Shown one piece after another: positions 55,277 through 64,000 of a DNA stretch of 64,000 bases. The number at the start of each line of letters is the position of its first letter. Position 1 is the first letter of the stretch. Below the pieces are notes generated by a model. That model saw only the letters and a list, made by a program, of their open reading frames with translations. It was not told the origin of the DNA and ran no database searches. Location of the stretch: contig NZ_RBCJ01000001.1 in assembly GCF_003626755.1 (NCBI RefSeq), positions 806,001 through 870,000 of the forward strand, given 5' to 3'. The stretch is from Ulvibacterium marinum. Lineage in GTDB: Bacteria > Bacteroidota > Bacteroidia > Flavobacteriales > Flavobacteriaceae. Position numbers and translations under genes: made by a program.

Positions 55277-57652
55277 ATGCTAAAACACAACATCTTACTC
55301 TACTTGCGGAACATCAAAAAACACAGAGGCAGTTTTTTGATTAATCTGACAGGACTATCTACCGGTTTGGCCTGCGCCTTTTTGGTATATCTATGGGTCT
55401 CTGACGAAATGGCCATGGATAAGTTTCATGAGAATGAAGCCCGTTTGTTTCAAGTAATGCGCAATGTCCCCAACGGCCAAGGAGAGGTTGCTACCCATAC
55501 CTCCAACTCAAGCCTAATGCTCACGGCCTTACAACAGGAATTTCCTGAGGTAGAAAGGGCCGCGGCAGTCTTTGAAATGGAAACTAATGCCATGCTCGAA
55601 AGTGGGGAAAAGAAAATCAGGGTCATGGGCCATATCGCCAGTGCAGATTATTTCAACATGTTCTCGTATCCATTGATTCAGGGGAACAAGGATAACATTT
55701 TAAAGGATGCGAACTCCATAGCGATTTCATCAAATCTCGCCCACAGCTTTTTTGGGGAAGGAAAGGACCCTATGGGCAAAGTGATACGACTTACCCATGG
55801 AGAAGAGGAAATAGATGCGATTTTCACAGTTTCCGGAGTTTTTGAAATCCCTAAACAGGCCTCGGAACGTTTTGATTTCCTCCTTCCCTATGACAAGTTT
55901 CTACAACTCAGGGACCCCAAATACATCCATTGGGGCAGTAACGGTTCCAGCATGTATGCACTGCTCAAACCAGGGGTGGATATTATCAATTTCAATAAAA
56001 AAATTGCTGGTTTTATAAAAACCAAAGATAAAAACAACAGAGCGACGGTATTCTTGAGCCGTTATTCCGACAATTATTTAAAGGGGCGTTTTGAAAACGG
56101 AAAACAGGCTGGGGGCAGGATCAGCTATGTGTTCTTGTTTTCTCTGATAGCTCTTTTTGTATTAATGATTGCCTGTATCAACTTTATGAATTTGTCCACG
56201 GCAAGGGCATCAAGACGGTTAAAGGAAGTAGGGATAAAGAAGGCAGTGGGGGCCAGTAGAAAGTCATTGATTCTTCAATTTATGATAGAGTCCCTATTAC
56301 TTTCGTTTTTTTCATTGATATGTGCGGTGGTACTGGCAATCTACCTACTCCCTTGGTTCAACACAATTACGAACAAGGATCTCAGCTTCGTTTTGGAACC
56401 GCACATTCTTATGGGTATTATAGGGATAACTTTGCTTACCGGATTGATTTCCGGAAGTTACCCCGCGCTATATCTATCCAAGTTTAATCCGGTTAAAGTA
56501 TTGAAAGGTAAGATAAACACCTCTTTTGGTGAACTCTTATTGCGTAAAGGTTTGGTCATCTTCCAGTTTGGTATCTCCATTTTGTTGATTGTGGCCGTTA
56601 GTATTATCTATAGGCAGCTGGAGTTTATCCAATCCAAAAATTTGGGTTACGATAAGGACAATGTACTTGTCTTTGAGCGTCAGGACGGCCTGCTAAATAA
56701 CATGGAGGTCTTTCTTGAGGAAGCCAAACAATTGCCGGGGGTAGTAAATGCCTCTTTTATGATGGGCAGTATGACCAATTTTGACAATTCCTCCAGAGGG
56801 CACTCATGGCCTGGACAGACCGAGGAATCAAAAGGGCTCACATTTTGGCATTCCCATGTAGGTCCCGATTTCATTGAAACCATGGGCATTGAAATGAAGG
56901 AGGGAAGATCATATGTCAATGAAAAACCCAATAATGAATCAAAGATTATACTCAATGAGACTGCAGTTAAATTAATGGGTTTAGAGGATCCTGTGGGAAA
57001 GGTAATAGATATGCGTGGGCCCAACAGGGAAATCATTGGCGTAGTAAAGGATTTCAACATCCAATCGCTGTATGACGAAATCAAGCCTATGGCACTGCTG
57101 TGCAGAACGGAATGGGTGAGCAACCTTGTGGTAAAAATAAAAGCAGGGGAAGAACAAATCGCCATTGATGGGCTAAACAAGTTATTTACAGAATTCAGTC
57201 CAGGCCTGGCCTTTGATTTTCGGTTTTTAGACAACCAATATCAGGCCCTGTATGTCTCGGAACAACGGGTGGCCACGCTATCGAAATACTTTGCCGGTCT
57301 GGCCATTCTAATCTCTTGTTTGGGCCTTTTTGGATTGGCAACGTTTACCGCCGAACGTCGGCGAAAGGAAATTGGCATCCGAAAAGTATTAGGCCAAACC
57401 GCGGCGCAGGTCATGGTAATGCTGTCCAGTGAATTTGCCAAGCTTGTAATCATTGCAATTTTGATCGCTTTGCCCATTGCCTATTTATTGGCCCAAAATT
57501 GGCTGTCCGGCTTTGCCTATCGTATTCCGCTACACGTATGGCATTTCTTGGGCGCAGGTGTCTTGGCGTTATTGGTGGCCCTATTTACAGTCGGGAGCCA
57601 AGCTATAGGGGCGGCAAATCGAAATCCAGTGAATTCGTTGCGGGAGGAGTAA
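55277..57652 (+). CDS. ABC transporter permease, MacB/FtsX double-domain family (LGQ block)
   Basis: A 791-residue protein starting MLKHNILLYLRNIKKHRGSF with TM1 GLSTGLACAFLVYLWVSDE. The first coupling segment near residue 316 is LKEVGIKKAVGAS. The second near 697 is RKEIGIRKVLGQTAAQVM. In the block of four this is the only one to keep KEIGIRK in the second site; the others have KEISIRK. The second core domain is GVVKDFNIQSLYDEIKP. The tail is NRNPVNSLREE. Spacers of 40 and 39 bp on both sides imply one transcript with its neighbours. Confidence 0.95.
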   Translation: MLKHNILLYLRNIKKHRGSFLINLTGLSTGLACAFLVYLWVSDEMAMDKFHENEARLFQVMRNVPNGQGEVATHTSNSSLMLTALQQEFPEVERAAAVFEMETNAMLESGEKKIRVMGHIASADYFNMFSYPLIQGNKDNILKDANSIAISSNLAHSFFGEGKDPMGKVIRLTHGEEEIDAIFTVSGVFEIPKQASERFDFLLPYDKFLQLRDPKYIHWGSNGSSMYALLKPGVDIINFNKKIAGFIKTKDKNNRATVFLSRYSDNYLKGRFENGKQAGGRISYVFLFSLIALFVLMIACINFMNLSTARASRRLKEVGIKKAVGASRKSLILQFMIESLLLSFFSLICAVVLAIYLLPWFNTITNKDLSFVLEPHILMGIIGITLLTGLISGSYPALYLSKFNPVKVLKGKINTSFGELLLRKGLVIFQFGISILLIVAVSIIYRQLEFIQSKNLGYDKDNVLVFERQDGLLNNMEVFLEEAKQLPGVVNASFMMGSMTNFDNSSRGHSWPGQTEESKGLTFWHSHVGPDFIETMGIEMKEGRSYVNEKPNNESKIILNETAVKLMGLEDPVGKVIDMRGPNREIIGVVKDFNIQSLYDEIKPMALLCRTEWVSNLVVKIKAGEEQIAIDGLNKLFTEFSPGLAFDFRFLDNQYQALYVSEQRVATLSKYFAGLAILISCLGLFGLATFTAERRRKEIGIRKVLGQTAAQVMVMLSSEFAKLVIIAILIALPIAYLLAQNWLSGFAYRIPLHVWHFLGAGVLALLVALFTVGSQAIGAANRNPVNSLREE

Positions 57653-57691
57653 CCCCGATAACTACGAGGACATCAATCAAAAATTGAAATC

Positions 57692-60043
57692 ATGTTAACA
57701 CATCATCTAAAACTATTTTTCAGGAACATCAAAAAAAATAGGGGTACATTTCTAATCAATATTATAGGTCTTTCCACAGGCTTGGCTTGTACCTTGCTCA
57801 TTGCGCTTTGGGTCTTTGACGAACTGGGCGTGGACAAGTTCCATTCAAACGATACCCGCTTGTACCAAGTTGTAGAAACCCCTCAAATCGATGGGCGTAC
57901 CGTACAAAACCCCAGTACGGCGAGCCTATTGGCAGAGACCTTGGCCCAAGAATTTCCAGAAATTGAGTATAGCACAAGTGTACGGGAAACAAGGGAGTTA
58001 TTGTTGTCCAAAGGGGAGACTAGTTTTAAGACCCAAGGTCTGTACGCCAATGCGGAGTTTTTTAACGTATTTTCCTTTCCCCTTCTTCATGGGAATAGCG
58101 CTACGATTTTTGGGGATAAAAACACCATTGTAATATCCGAGGATTTGGCCAAACGGTTTTTTGGTCAAACGAATAACGTAATCGGCAAAACATTGGAGTT
58201 GGATGGAAAAGCACCTTTTACGGTTTCGGGGATTTTGGAAAATGTACCTGCCAATTCCTCTATCCAGTTCGATTTTGTGCTTCCTTTTGAGTTTTTCAAG
58301 GAGATCAGTCCTAATGCCTTGGATTGGGGCTACAACATCGTACAGGTTTATCTGGTCTTGAAAGAAGGGGCGAACATTACCGATTTCAATACTAAAATCA
58401 AGGGTTTTATGGGAACGAAGACCAGCGATCAAGGCCGACCCTTGTCCACACGTTTGTTTTCCGATAACTATCTCTACGACAAATATCAGGATAGGGTGGA
58501 GAAGGCTGGTAGGATTGCCTATGTGCGACTTTTTTCCCTGATTGCTTTTTTAATTTTGGTCATTGCCTGTATCAATTTCATGAACCTTTCTACGGCGAAC
58601 GCGTCACGTAGACTAAAGGAAATTGGTATAAAGAAGGCCTTGGGGTCCAAACGGAACGTTTTGGTATCCCAATATCTGGTAGAATCCCTATCCATGACCT
58701 TTTTGTCCCTTTTGATCGCCCTTTTGATTGTTACTTTGTTGCTACCCCAGTTCAATGCCATTGCGGCCAAACAGATAACGCTGGACTTCAAGGGGCACTA
58801 TATCCTGGCCTTGGGAATCATTTTGGTGATTACCGGTTTTTTGGCCGGCAGCTACCCTGCTTTTTACCTATCGGGATTGAACGCCATTACAACATTAAAG
58901 GGGAAGCTCCATACTTCAAAGGGAGAGGTGTTTGCCCGTAGGGGCCTGGTCATTTTTCAATTTGCGCTTTCCACGATATTGATCGTTTCCGTGCTGATCG
59001 TGTATCGGCAGTTGGAATTCGCCCAGAATAAAAATTTGGGTTATGACAAGGACAATGTAGTGTACTTTGATATCGAAGGAAAGGCTAGACAAAACCTGGA
59101 TACCTTTTTAGCTGCGGTGGAGCAGTTGGAGGGCGTGGCATTGGCCAGTAGCATTTCTACGAATATCGTGGGAGGCAACAATACCACGACCCGTTTGCAA
59201 TGGCCTGGGAAAATGCCTGATGAAAAGGCAGTATTTCAGATACGTCCCGTAAACTATAACATGATAGAGACTTTTGATATCGATATCATTGAGGGGAGGT
59301 CCTTTTCCAAGGAGTACGGAGCGGAAGGATCCAAGATTATCTTTAATCGGACAGCGGTCGACTTGATGGGGCTGGACGACCCCATTGGGAAGGAAGTTTC
59401 TCTGGAGAACACCAATTTTGAGATTGTAGGAATTACGGAGGATTTCCATTTCGCCTCGCTCCATGAGGAGATCAAACCCCTGTTTTTTGTTTTGCGACCC
59501 GAATGGACGCGTACGGTTATGGCCAAGATTAAAGCGGGCCAGGAAAAATTGGCGTTGGGCCAACTTCAGGATTTTTACGAACGATATAACCCTGGTTTGG
59601 ATTTCGATTACAAATTTTTGGACGAGACTTATGCCGCGCAATATGCCGCGGAACAACGGGTCTCAACATTGGCCAAATATTTTGCGGGGCTCGCCATACT
59701 GATTTCCTGTTTGGGCCTTTTCGGGTTGGCAACTTTTAATGCAGAAAGAAGGCGAAAGGAAATTAGTATCCGGAAGGTATTAGGTCAAAGTGCAACAGAG
59801 GTCACGGTTATGTTGTCCAGCGAGTTTGCCAGGCTGGTCTTGATCGCGATGCTTATCGCATTGCCCATTGCTTATATTCTGGTCAACAACTGGTTATCCG
59901 GTTTTGCCTATCGCATTCCCTTGCACCTTTGGTATTTCCTGGCGGCCGGATTGGCGGCCTTGGGGATAGCCATGTTGACCGTGGGAGGTCAGGCGATTCG
60001 TGCCGCGAACCATAATCCTGTTGAGGGGTTACGGGAAGAATAA
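57692..60043 (+). CDS. ABC transporter permease, MacB/FtsX double-domain family (LGQ block)
   Basis: A 783-residue protein, the shortest intact permease here. It starts MLTHHLKLFFRNIKKNRGTF. The first coupling segment near residue 309 is LKEIGIKKALGSK, preceded by STANASRR, with Asn where its relatives have Arg (STARASRR). The second near 689 is RKEISIRKVLGQSATEVT. DKYQDRVEKAGRIAYV replaces the NYENGxxxGGRI segment before TM2. The second core domain is GITEDFHFASLHEEIKP. The tail is NHNPVEGLREE. The DNA looks somewhat richer in G and C than the next gene, so the two have drifted apart since duplication. Confidence 0.95.
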   Translation: MLTHHLKLFFRNIKKNRGTFLINIIGLSTGLACTLLIALWVFDELGVDKFHSNDTRLYQVVETPQIDGRTVQNPSTASLLAETLAQEFPEIEYSTSVRETRELLLSKGETSFKTQGLYANAEFFNVFSFPLLHGNSATIFGDKNTIVISEDLAKRFFGQTNNVIGKTLELDGKAPFTVSGILENVPANSSIQFDFVLPFEFFKEISPNALDWGYNIVQVYLVLKEGANITDFNTKIKGFMGTKTSDQGRPLSTRLFSDNYLYDKYQDRVEKAGRIAYVRLFSLIAFLILVIACINFMNLSTANASRRLKEIGIKKALGSKRNVLVSQYLVESLSMTFLSLLIALLIVTLLLPQFNAIAAKQITLDFKGHYILALGIILVITGFLAGSYPAFYLSGLNAITTLKGKLHTSKGEVFARRGLVIFQFALSTILIVSVLIVYRQLEFAQNKNLGYDKDNVVYFDIEGKARQNLDTFLAAVEQLEGVALASSISTNIVGGNNTTTRLQWPGKMPDEKAVFQIRPVNYNMIETFDIDIIEGRSFSKEYGAEGSKIIFNRTAVDLMGLDDPIGKEVSLENTNFEIVGITEDFHFASLHEEIKPLFFVLRPEWTRTVMAKIKAGQEKLALGQLQDFYERYNPGLDFDYKFLDETYAAQYAAEQRVSTLAKYFAGLAILISCLGLFGLATFNAERRRKEISIRKVLGQSATEVTVMLSSEFARLVLIAMLIALPIAYILVNNWLSGFAYRIPLHLWYFLAAGLAALGIAMLTVGGQAIRAANHNPVEGLREE

Positions 60044-60095
60044 ACCCTTGTAGGAGGGGAATTATTAAGAGGATTTATTAAAAAACGATAGTGTC

Positions 60096-62453
60096 ATGTT
60101 AAAACATAATATCTTACTTTTTTTCAGGAACATCAAAAAGAACAAAAGCACCTTTTTGATCAATGTTATTGGGCTCTCTACGGGATTGGCCTGTGTGCTA
60201 TTAATTTGTCTATGGGTAAACAACGAGTTAAAAGTAGATGGATTTCATGGGAATGAAGGGCTACTTTATCGCGTTATTGAGCATGTACAATTCGACGGCA
60301 ACAGCATTACAACTTGGAAAGAGACGTCAGGGCCAATTGCGGAGGTATTGGTAGATGAAATGCCCGAAGTGGAATATGCCACTCCCGTTGTTCCAGGTTC
60401 TTGGTTTGGAAAGATTTCTCTTTCTGCAGGAGAGAACAATTTAAAAGCGGAAGGAAATTACGTTGGGAAGGATTATTTCAATATTTTCTCTTATGGACTG
60501 GTCATTGGGGATAAGGATCAAGTACTCTCGAACAGAAATTCCATTGTGTTATCCAAGGATTTAGCCATAAAACTATTCCAAACGACTGAAAACATCATAG
60601 GCAAAGTGGTCGAGTTTGAGCAGGAGCAACAATTTCTGGTCTCGGGGGTTTTCGAAGGAACGCCTTCCAATTCAACAGTTCAATTTGATTTTGCCCTTCC
60701 TTTTGAATTACTCGAGGACAAACCTCTTGGGGTAGATAGTTGGGGCAGTTTAGGCCCCCAAGTATACGTAGTATTGAAGGAAGGGACCAATATCGAAGAG
60801 TTGAATAAGAAAGTGGCCATGATCGTAAAGAACAGATATGAAGATTCTACACGTTCCCCAATGCTCGTTCCTTATTCACAGGATTACCTCTATGGAACGT
60901 ATGAAAATGGCAAACAGGTCGGAGGCAGAATCGAGTATGTAAGATTGTTCTCTGTCATCGCTTTGATTATTCTACTTATTGCCTGTATCAATTTCATGAA
61001 CCTTTCCACCGCAAGAGCTTCCAGAAGGTTAAAAGAGATAGGCGTAAAAAAAGCTGTGGGCGCAAAACGCAAGGCCTTTATTTATCAATTTCTAGGCGAA
61101 TCAGTTGTAATGACTTTAATGGCCCTGGCCGTGGCGCTTGTGCTAGTAGTGCTCTTTCTTCCGCAGTTCAACATAATCATAGGAAAACAATTGGTGTTGG
61201 ATTTTGATGGGAATCTTGTTCTTTTAATATTGGGAATTACCTTGTTTACAGGCCTAATAGCAGGAAGCTACCCGGCACTTTATCTGTCTGGGTTTAATGC
61301 GGTAACCGTTCTCAAGGGAAAGCTGGATAGTTCGCTTGGGGAATTGTGGACACGAAAGGGATTGGTTGTTGTTCAGTTTTCGCTCTCCATTATATTGATC
61401 GTATCCGTTTTGGTGGTATATGGTCAAGTGGAATTTGTACAAAACAGAAATTTAGGATATAACAAAGAAAACATTGTCCATTTTAAGGTGGAAGGGAAGG
61501 TCAAGAAGCAATTGGAGGCTTTTGTATCCCAAGTAAAAAAGATACCAGAAGTAGACAATGTATCCAGCACTACCCATGATATGGTTGGCCATAATTGGTC
61601 TGTTGGCATTGATTGGGAAGGAAGAGATCAAGACAATCCGGTCTCCTTTCAAGTTGCCGGCGTAGACTACGACCTGATCGAAACATTAGGAATGGAGATG
61701 ACCAGCGGACATAGTTTTAGTCGTGATTTTGGGAGCGATAGTACTGGAATCATATTTAATGAAAAAGCCATAAAAGCTATGGGACTTAAGGACCCTATTG
61801 GCAAGACTGTACGTTTTATGGGTGAAAAAAAGATTATAGGAACTGTTAAGGATTTTCACTTTAAATCCCTTCATGAACCCGTGGAACCCCTTTTGATGAT
61901 TATGATGCCGGACGCTGTAAAAAAAGTTATGGTCCGAATGGAAGCTGGAAAAGAAAAAGAAGCACTCGCCAAGATTCAGGATTTTTATCAATCATTTAAT
62001 CCGGGGTTCCCTTTTGAGTATGAATTCTTGGATGAAAATTACCAGGCCCTTTATGAATCCGAACAACGTGTGGCTACGTTGTCAAAGTATTTTGCGGGGA
62101 TGGCGATTTTGATTTCCTGTTTGGGATTATTTGGATTGGCCATTTTTACCGCAGAGCGGCGGCGCAAGGAAATCAGTATTCGAAAAGTACTTGGACAAAG
62201 TGCCGCACAGGTAACCATTATGCTCTCCAGCCAATTTGCAAAACTAGTTTTGGTCTCCATATTGGTTGCATTGCCTATAGCTTACATTTTGGTCAATAAC
62301 TGGTTATCAGGATTCGCATATCGCATTCCTTTGCAGATATGGTACTTCTTGGGAGCGGGGCTAGTGGCTCTGGCTGTGGCCATACTTACCGTAGGTTCAC
62401 AGGCCATTCAGGCAGCGAATAGAAATCCGGTAAATGCCCTTAGGGATCAGTAG
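60096..62453 (+). CDS. ABC transporter permease, MacB/FtsX double-domain family (LGQ block)
   Basis: A 785-residue protein, last of the block. It starts MLKHNILLFFRNIKKNKSTF. The first coupling segment near residue 313 is LKEIGVKKAVGAK. The second near 691 is RKEISIRKVLGQSAAQVT followed by MLSSQFAKL, where relatives have SSEFA. The second core domain is typical (GTVKDFHFKSLHEPVEP). The tail is NRNPVNALRDQ, ending in Gln rather than Glu. An exported LamG-like protein begins 13 bp downstream, so the two are probably translated from one message. Confidence 0.95.
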   Translation: MLKHNILLFFRNIKKNKSTFLINVIGLSTGLACVLLICLWVNNELKVDGFHGNEGLLYRVIEHVQFDGNSITTWKETSGPIAEVLVDEMPEVEYATPVVPGSWFGKISLSAGENNLKAEGNYVGKDYFNIFSYGLVIGDKDQVLSNRNSIVLSKDLAIKLFQTTENIIGKVVEFEQEQQFLVSGVFEGTPSNSTVQFDFALPFELLEDKPLGVDSWGSLGPQVYVVLKEGTNIEELNKKVAMIVKNRYEDSTRSPMLVPYSQDYLYGTYENGKQVGGRIEYVRLFSVIALIILLIACINFMNLSTARASRRLKEIGVKKAVGAKRKAFIYQFLGESVVMTLMALAVALVLVVLFLPQFNIIIGKQLVLDFDGNLVLLILGITLFTGLIAGSYPALYLSGFNAVTVLKGKLDSSLGELWTRKGLVVVQFSLSIILIVSVLVVYGQVEFVQNRNLGYNKENIVHFKVEGKVKKQLEAFVSQVKKIPEVDNVSSTTHDMVGHNWSVGIDWEGRDQDNPVSFQVAGVDYDLIETLGMEMTSGHSFSRDFGSDSTGIIFNEKAIKAMGLKDPIGKTVRFMGEKKIIGTVKDFHFKSLHEPVEPLLMIMMPDAVKKVMVRMEAGKEKEALAKIQDFYQSFNPGFPFEYEFLDENYQALYESEQRVATLSKYFAGMAILISCLGLFGLAIFTAERRRKEISIRKVLGQSAAQVTIMLSSQFAKLVLVSILVALPIAYILVNNWLSGFAYRIPLQIWYFLGAGLVALAVAILTVGSQAIQAANRNPVNALRDQ

Positions 62454-62466
62454 AACGAATTAAAAA

Positions 62467-63588
62467 ATGAATGTCATGAAAAAACTGCCATTACTTTTCT
62501 TTGTACTTTTTGGGATTTCTCTATTAGCCCAAAAGAAAGGAAAATATATACCAATGAAGGCCGAAAAATGGGAATTTAAGGCAGAAGCAGCAGAATTTAT
62601 GGAATATAAATCCAGACCGGCGCTCAAAATTCTAACAAGTAGCGATAGGGTTATATTAAAGGATTTGAATTTTACGAATGGAACCATAGAATATGATTTT
62701 GAGCCATTGGATCCCAGATTTGCTTCTTTATATTTTAGGTGGAAGGATGCTTTGGAGAATGAATGCTTTTATTTCCGTACCGGGGCGGCGGGGAATCCAT
62801 TTGCCGTAGATGCTATTCAATATGCACCGCATATCGATGGGATAAACCTTTGGGATATGCTCTTTCACTTTCAATCCAATGCCGACTTTAAGACCGGAGA
62901 CTGGAATCACGTAAAATTGGTGATTTCGGGCCAACAAATGAAAGTCTTTGTAAACGATATGGGGCATCCCGCATTGGTAGTACCAAAATTGGAGGGGAAC
63001 GTTTCTGAAGGACAGTTGGCCTTTGATGGACAAGGAATCATTTCCAATCTTGAAGTAAAGGCCGATGTTGTGGAAGGACTTTCTCCAGAACCTGGGCCAG
63101 ACCCTACGGGCAATGATGCACGCTACCTCCGAAATTGGGGGGTTAGTGAAGTAATCGTTCCTCCTAAAAATATAGATTTTGATTACGGTTACTTTCCGAA
63201 TGAGGAAACCAAATGGGAGGAAATTGTCTCGGAACGTAGGGGATTGATTAACCTCACTCGCAAGTTCGGAAAGGCTGAGGATCGCAGAATCGTCTGGTTA
63301 AGGACAACGATCAATTCTGCAAAGGCCCAGGAAAGAATGCTTCATTTGGGTTTTAGCGATGAAGTTTGGGTTTTCATAAACAAGCGACCCCTATATATGG
63401 ATAAAAATTACTATGGCACTCCGTTGATCAAGTCACCGGATGGGCGATGTTCCATTGAAAATGCAATGATCAAGACCCCTTTGAACGAAGGAGATAACGA
63501 ATTGCTGGTCGGAGTGGCCAACAGCTTTTATGGTTGGGGAATAGTCGCCCGTCTTGATAAACTAGTTGATTTAAAAATTGAAAATTAA
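62467..63588 (+). CDS. Exported protein with LamG-like and second beta-sandwich domain
   Basis: A 373-residue protein. Translation may start at ATG 62467 or, giving a tidier signal peptide (MKKLPLLFFVLFG), at ATG 62476; cleavage is expected at LLA|Q. Residues about 33-200 resemble concanavalin A-like/LamG modules: NGTIEYDFEP near 71, the substrate-face strands YFRWKD and FYFRTG, and WNHVKLVISGQQMKVFVND near 146-164. After a Pro/Gly linker (EPGPDPTG, about 207-214), residues 220-373 form another beta-rich domain with WLRTTINSAK and NELLVGVANSFYGWG, similar to galactose-binding-like folds. Carbohydrate binding is plausible, but no catalytic residues can be assigned. The gene sits between two permeases with spacers of 13 and 11 bp. 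Confidence 0.88.
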   Translation: MNVMKKLPLLFFVLFGISLLAQKKGKYIPMKAEKWEFKAEAAEFMEYKSRPALKILTSSDRVILKDLNFTNGTIEYDFEPLDPRFASLYFRWKDALENECFYFRTGAAGNPFAVDAIQYAPHIDGINLWDMLFHFQSNADFKTGDWNHVKLVISGQQMKVFVNDMGHPALVVPKLEGNVSEGQLAFDGQGIISNLEVKADVVEGLSPEPGPDPTGNDARYLRNWGVSEVIVPPKNIDFDYGYFPNEETKWEEIVSERRGLINLTRKFGKAEDRRIVWLRTTINSAKAQERMLHLGFSDEVWVFINKRPLYMDKNYYGTPLIKSPDGRCSIENAMIKTPLNEGDNELLVGVANSFYGWGIVARLDKLVDLKIEN

Positions 63589-63599
63589 ATATATAAGAA

Positions 63600-64000
63600 A
63601 TGCTAAAGAACTATCTAACAATCGGTTGGAGGAATTTAATGAAGGACAAGACCTTCACTTTCTTAAATGTACTGGGTCTTTCAGTAGCCTTTGGCGTGGC
63701 CATTCTGTTGTCTATGGCCGCCTTTTTTGATTTGTCCTATGATAAATTCCACGCGAATGCGGACAGTATTTACAGAATATATTCTTCGGAACAAACTGCC
63801 AAAGGACAGGAAGCAAGCGTAAGTCACCCTGCTCCATTCGCAGAAGCCCTAAAAGCCGAAGTACCAGGTGTGGAAAGGATTTCCCGCCACGTTCAAGATA
63901 ACGCACTGACCACTTATGGCGATACCGAATTGAATTTGGACGCCGTTTGGGTCGATAAGGACTTTTTTGCAATGTTCTCTTTCCCTGCCTTGAAGGGCAA
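63600..64000 (+). CDS. ABC transporter permease, MacB/FtsX family (5' part; cut by window edge)
   Basis: The frame from the ATG at 63600 stays open to the end of the window, giving 133 residues. It starts MLKNYLTIGWRNLMKDKTFT, followed by TM1 (GLSVAFGVAILLSMAAFFDL), the motif YDKFHANADSIYRIY and the early part of the first periplasmic core domain, ending at FFAMFSFPALKG. It is 11 bp after the LamG-like gene. Its start and TM1 resemble the permeases at 3591 and 34717 more than the LGQ block next to it. The array continues past the right edge. Confidence 0.93.
   Translation, partial: MLKNYLTIGWRNLMKDKTFTFLNVLGLSVAFGVAILLSMAAFFDLSYDKFHANADSIYRIYSSEQTAKGQEASVSHPAPFAEALKAEVPGVERISRHVQDNALTTYGDTELNLDAVWVDKDFFAMFSFPALKG

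Noticed and set aside
45-63972. Many open frames of 60-185 codons on the minus strand
   Set aside because: They all lie antisense to conserved permease or accessory genes, have no recognisable domains and follow the codon structure of the + strand gene.
1-64000. Array read as a transposon, integron or phage module
   Set aside because: No transposase, integrase, attachment site or phage gene is present, and the spacers are not attC-like; tandem duplication with conversion explains the layout.

Overview
The window is a single-strand, head-to-tail array of 25 genes for large MacB/FtsX-type ABC transporter permeases (23 wholly inside the window, one of them interrupted by an in-frame stop, plus one cut by each edge). 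Everything is on the + strand. The composition, the A-rich leaders without Shine-Dalgarno sequences, the exported proteins with an Ala|Gln signal cleavage site, the DUF2911, DUF2807 and PKD-type families and the ~800-residue double permeases all point to a Bacteroidota, most likely a marine Flavobacteriaceae member. The genus cannot be named from this sequence.

Layout. 1-15209: six permeases (the first truncated) with an exported alpha/beta hydrolase and an exported DUF2911-TPR protein tucked between them. 15210-22936: a promoter region and three permeases, the last two sharing an almost identical 3' end. 22937-25038: the only real break in the array, holding a nested palindrome, a secreted PKD-type protein that looks C-terminally truncated, an intrinsic terminator and a promoter region. 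25039-49216: a 24-kb run of ten permeases with spacers of 11-44 bp, including the one with an in-frame TGA. 49217-64000: a promoter region, one mosaic permease, an exported DUF2807 protein, four closely related permeases, an exported LamG-like protein, and the start of another permease.

How it may work. Each intact permease has the same plan: one TM helix, a periplasmic MacB-type core domain, a three-helix FtsX domain, then the same four parts again. One chain should therefore form a complete pseudo-dimeric membrane unit. No ATP-binding subunit, adaptor or TolC-like protein is present, so the ATPase must come from elsewhere and could be shared. Membrane and coupling parts are conserved while periplasmic parts vary, which suggests a repertoire of extracytoplasmic specificities on a common motor interface.

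The most notable unexplained signal is regulatory. Three long spacers (ahead of the permeases at 15448, 25039 and 49499) each carry two 17-bp TGT-N11-ACA sites set 22 bp apart, followed 82-83 bp from the pair's centre by TGGCAY-N5-TSGA. This looks like a tandem activator site plus a sigma54-like promoter that coordinates separate segments of the array. Intergenic palindromes, shared 5' and 3' ends and mosaic genes show that the array grew and is still being remodelled by tandem duplication and gene conversion.
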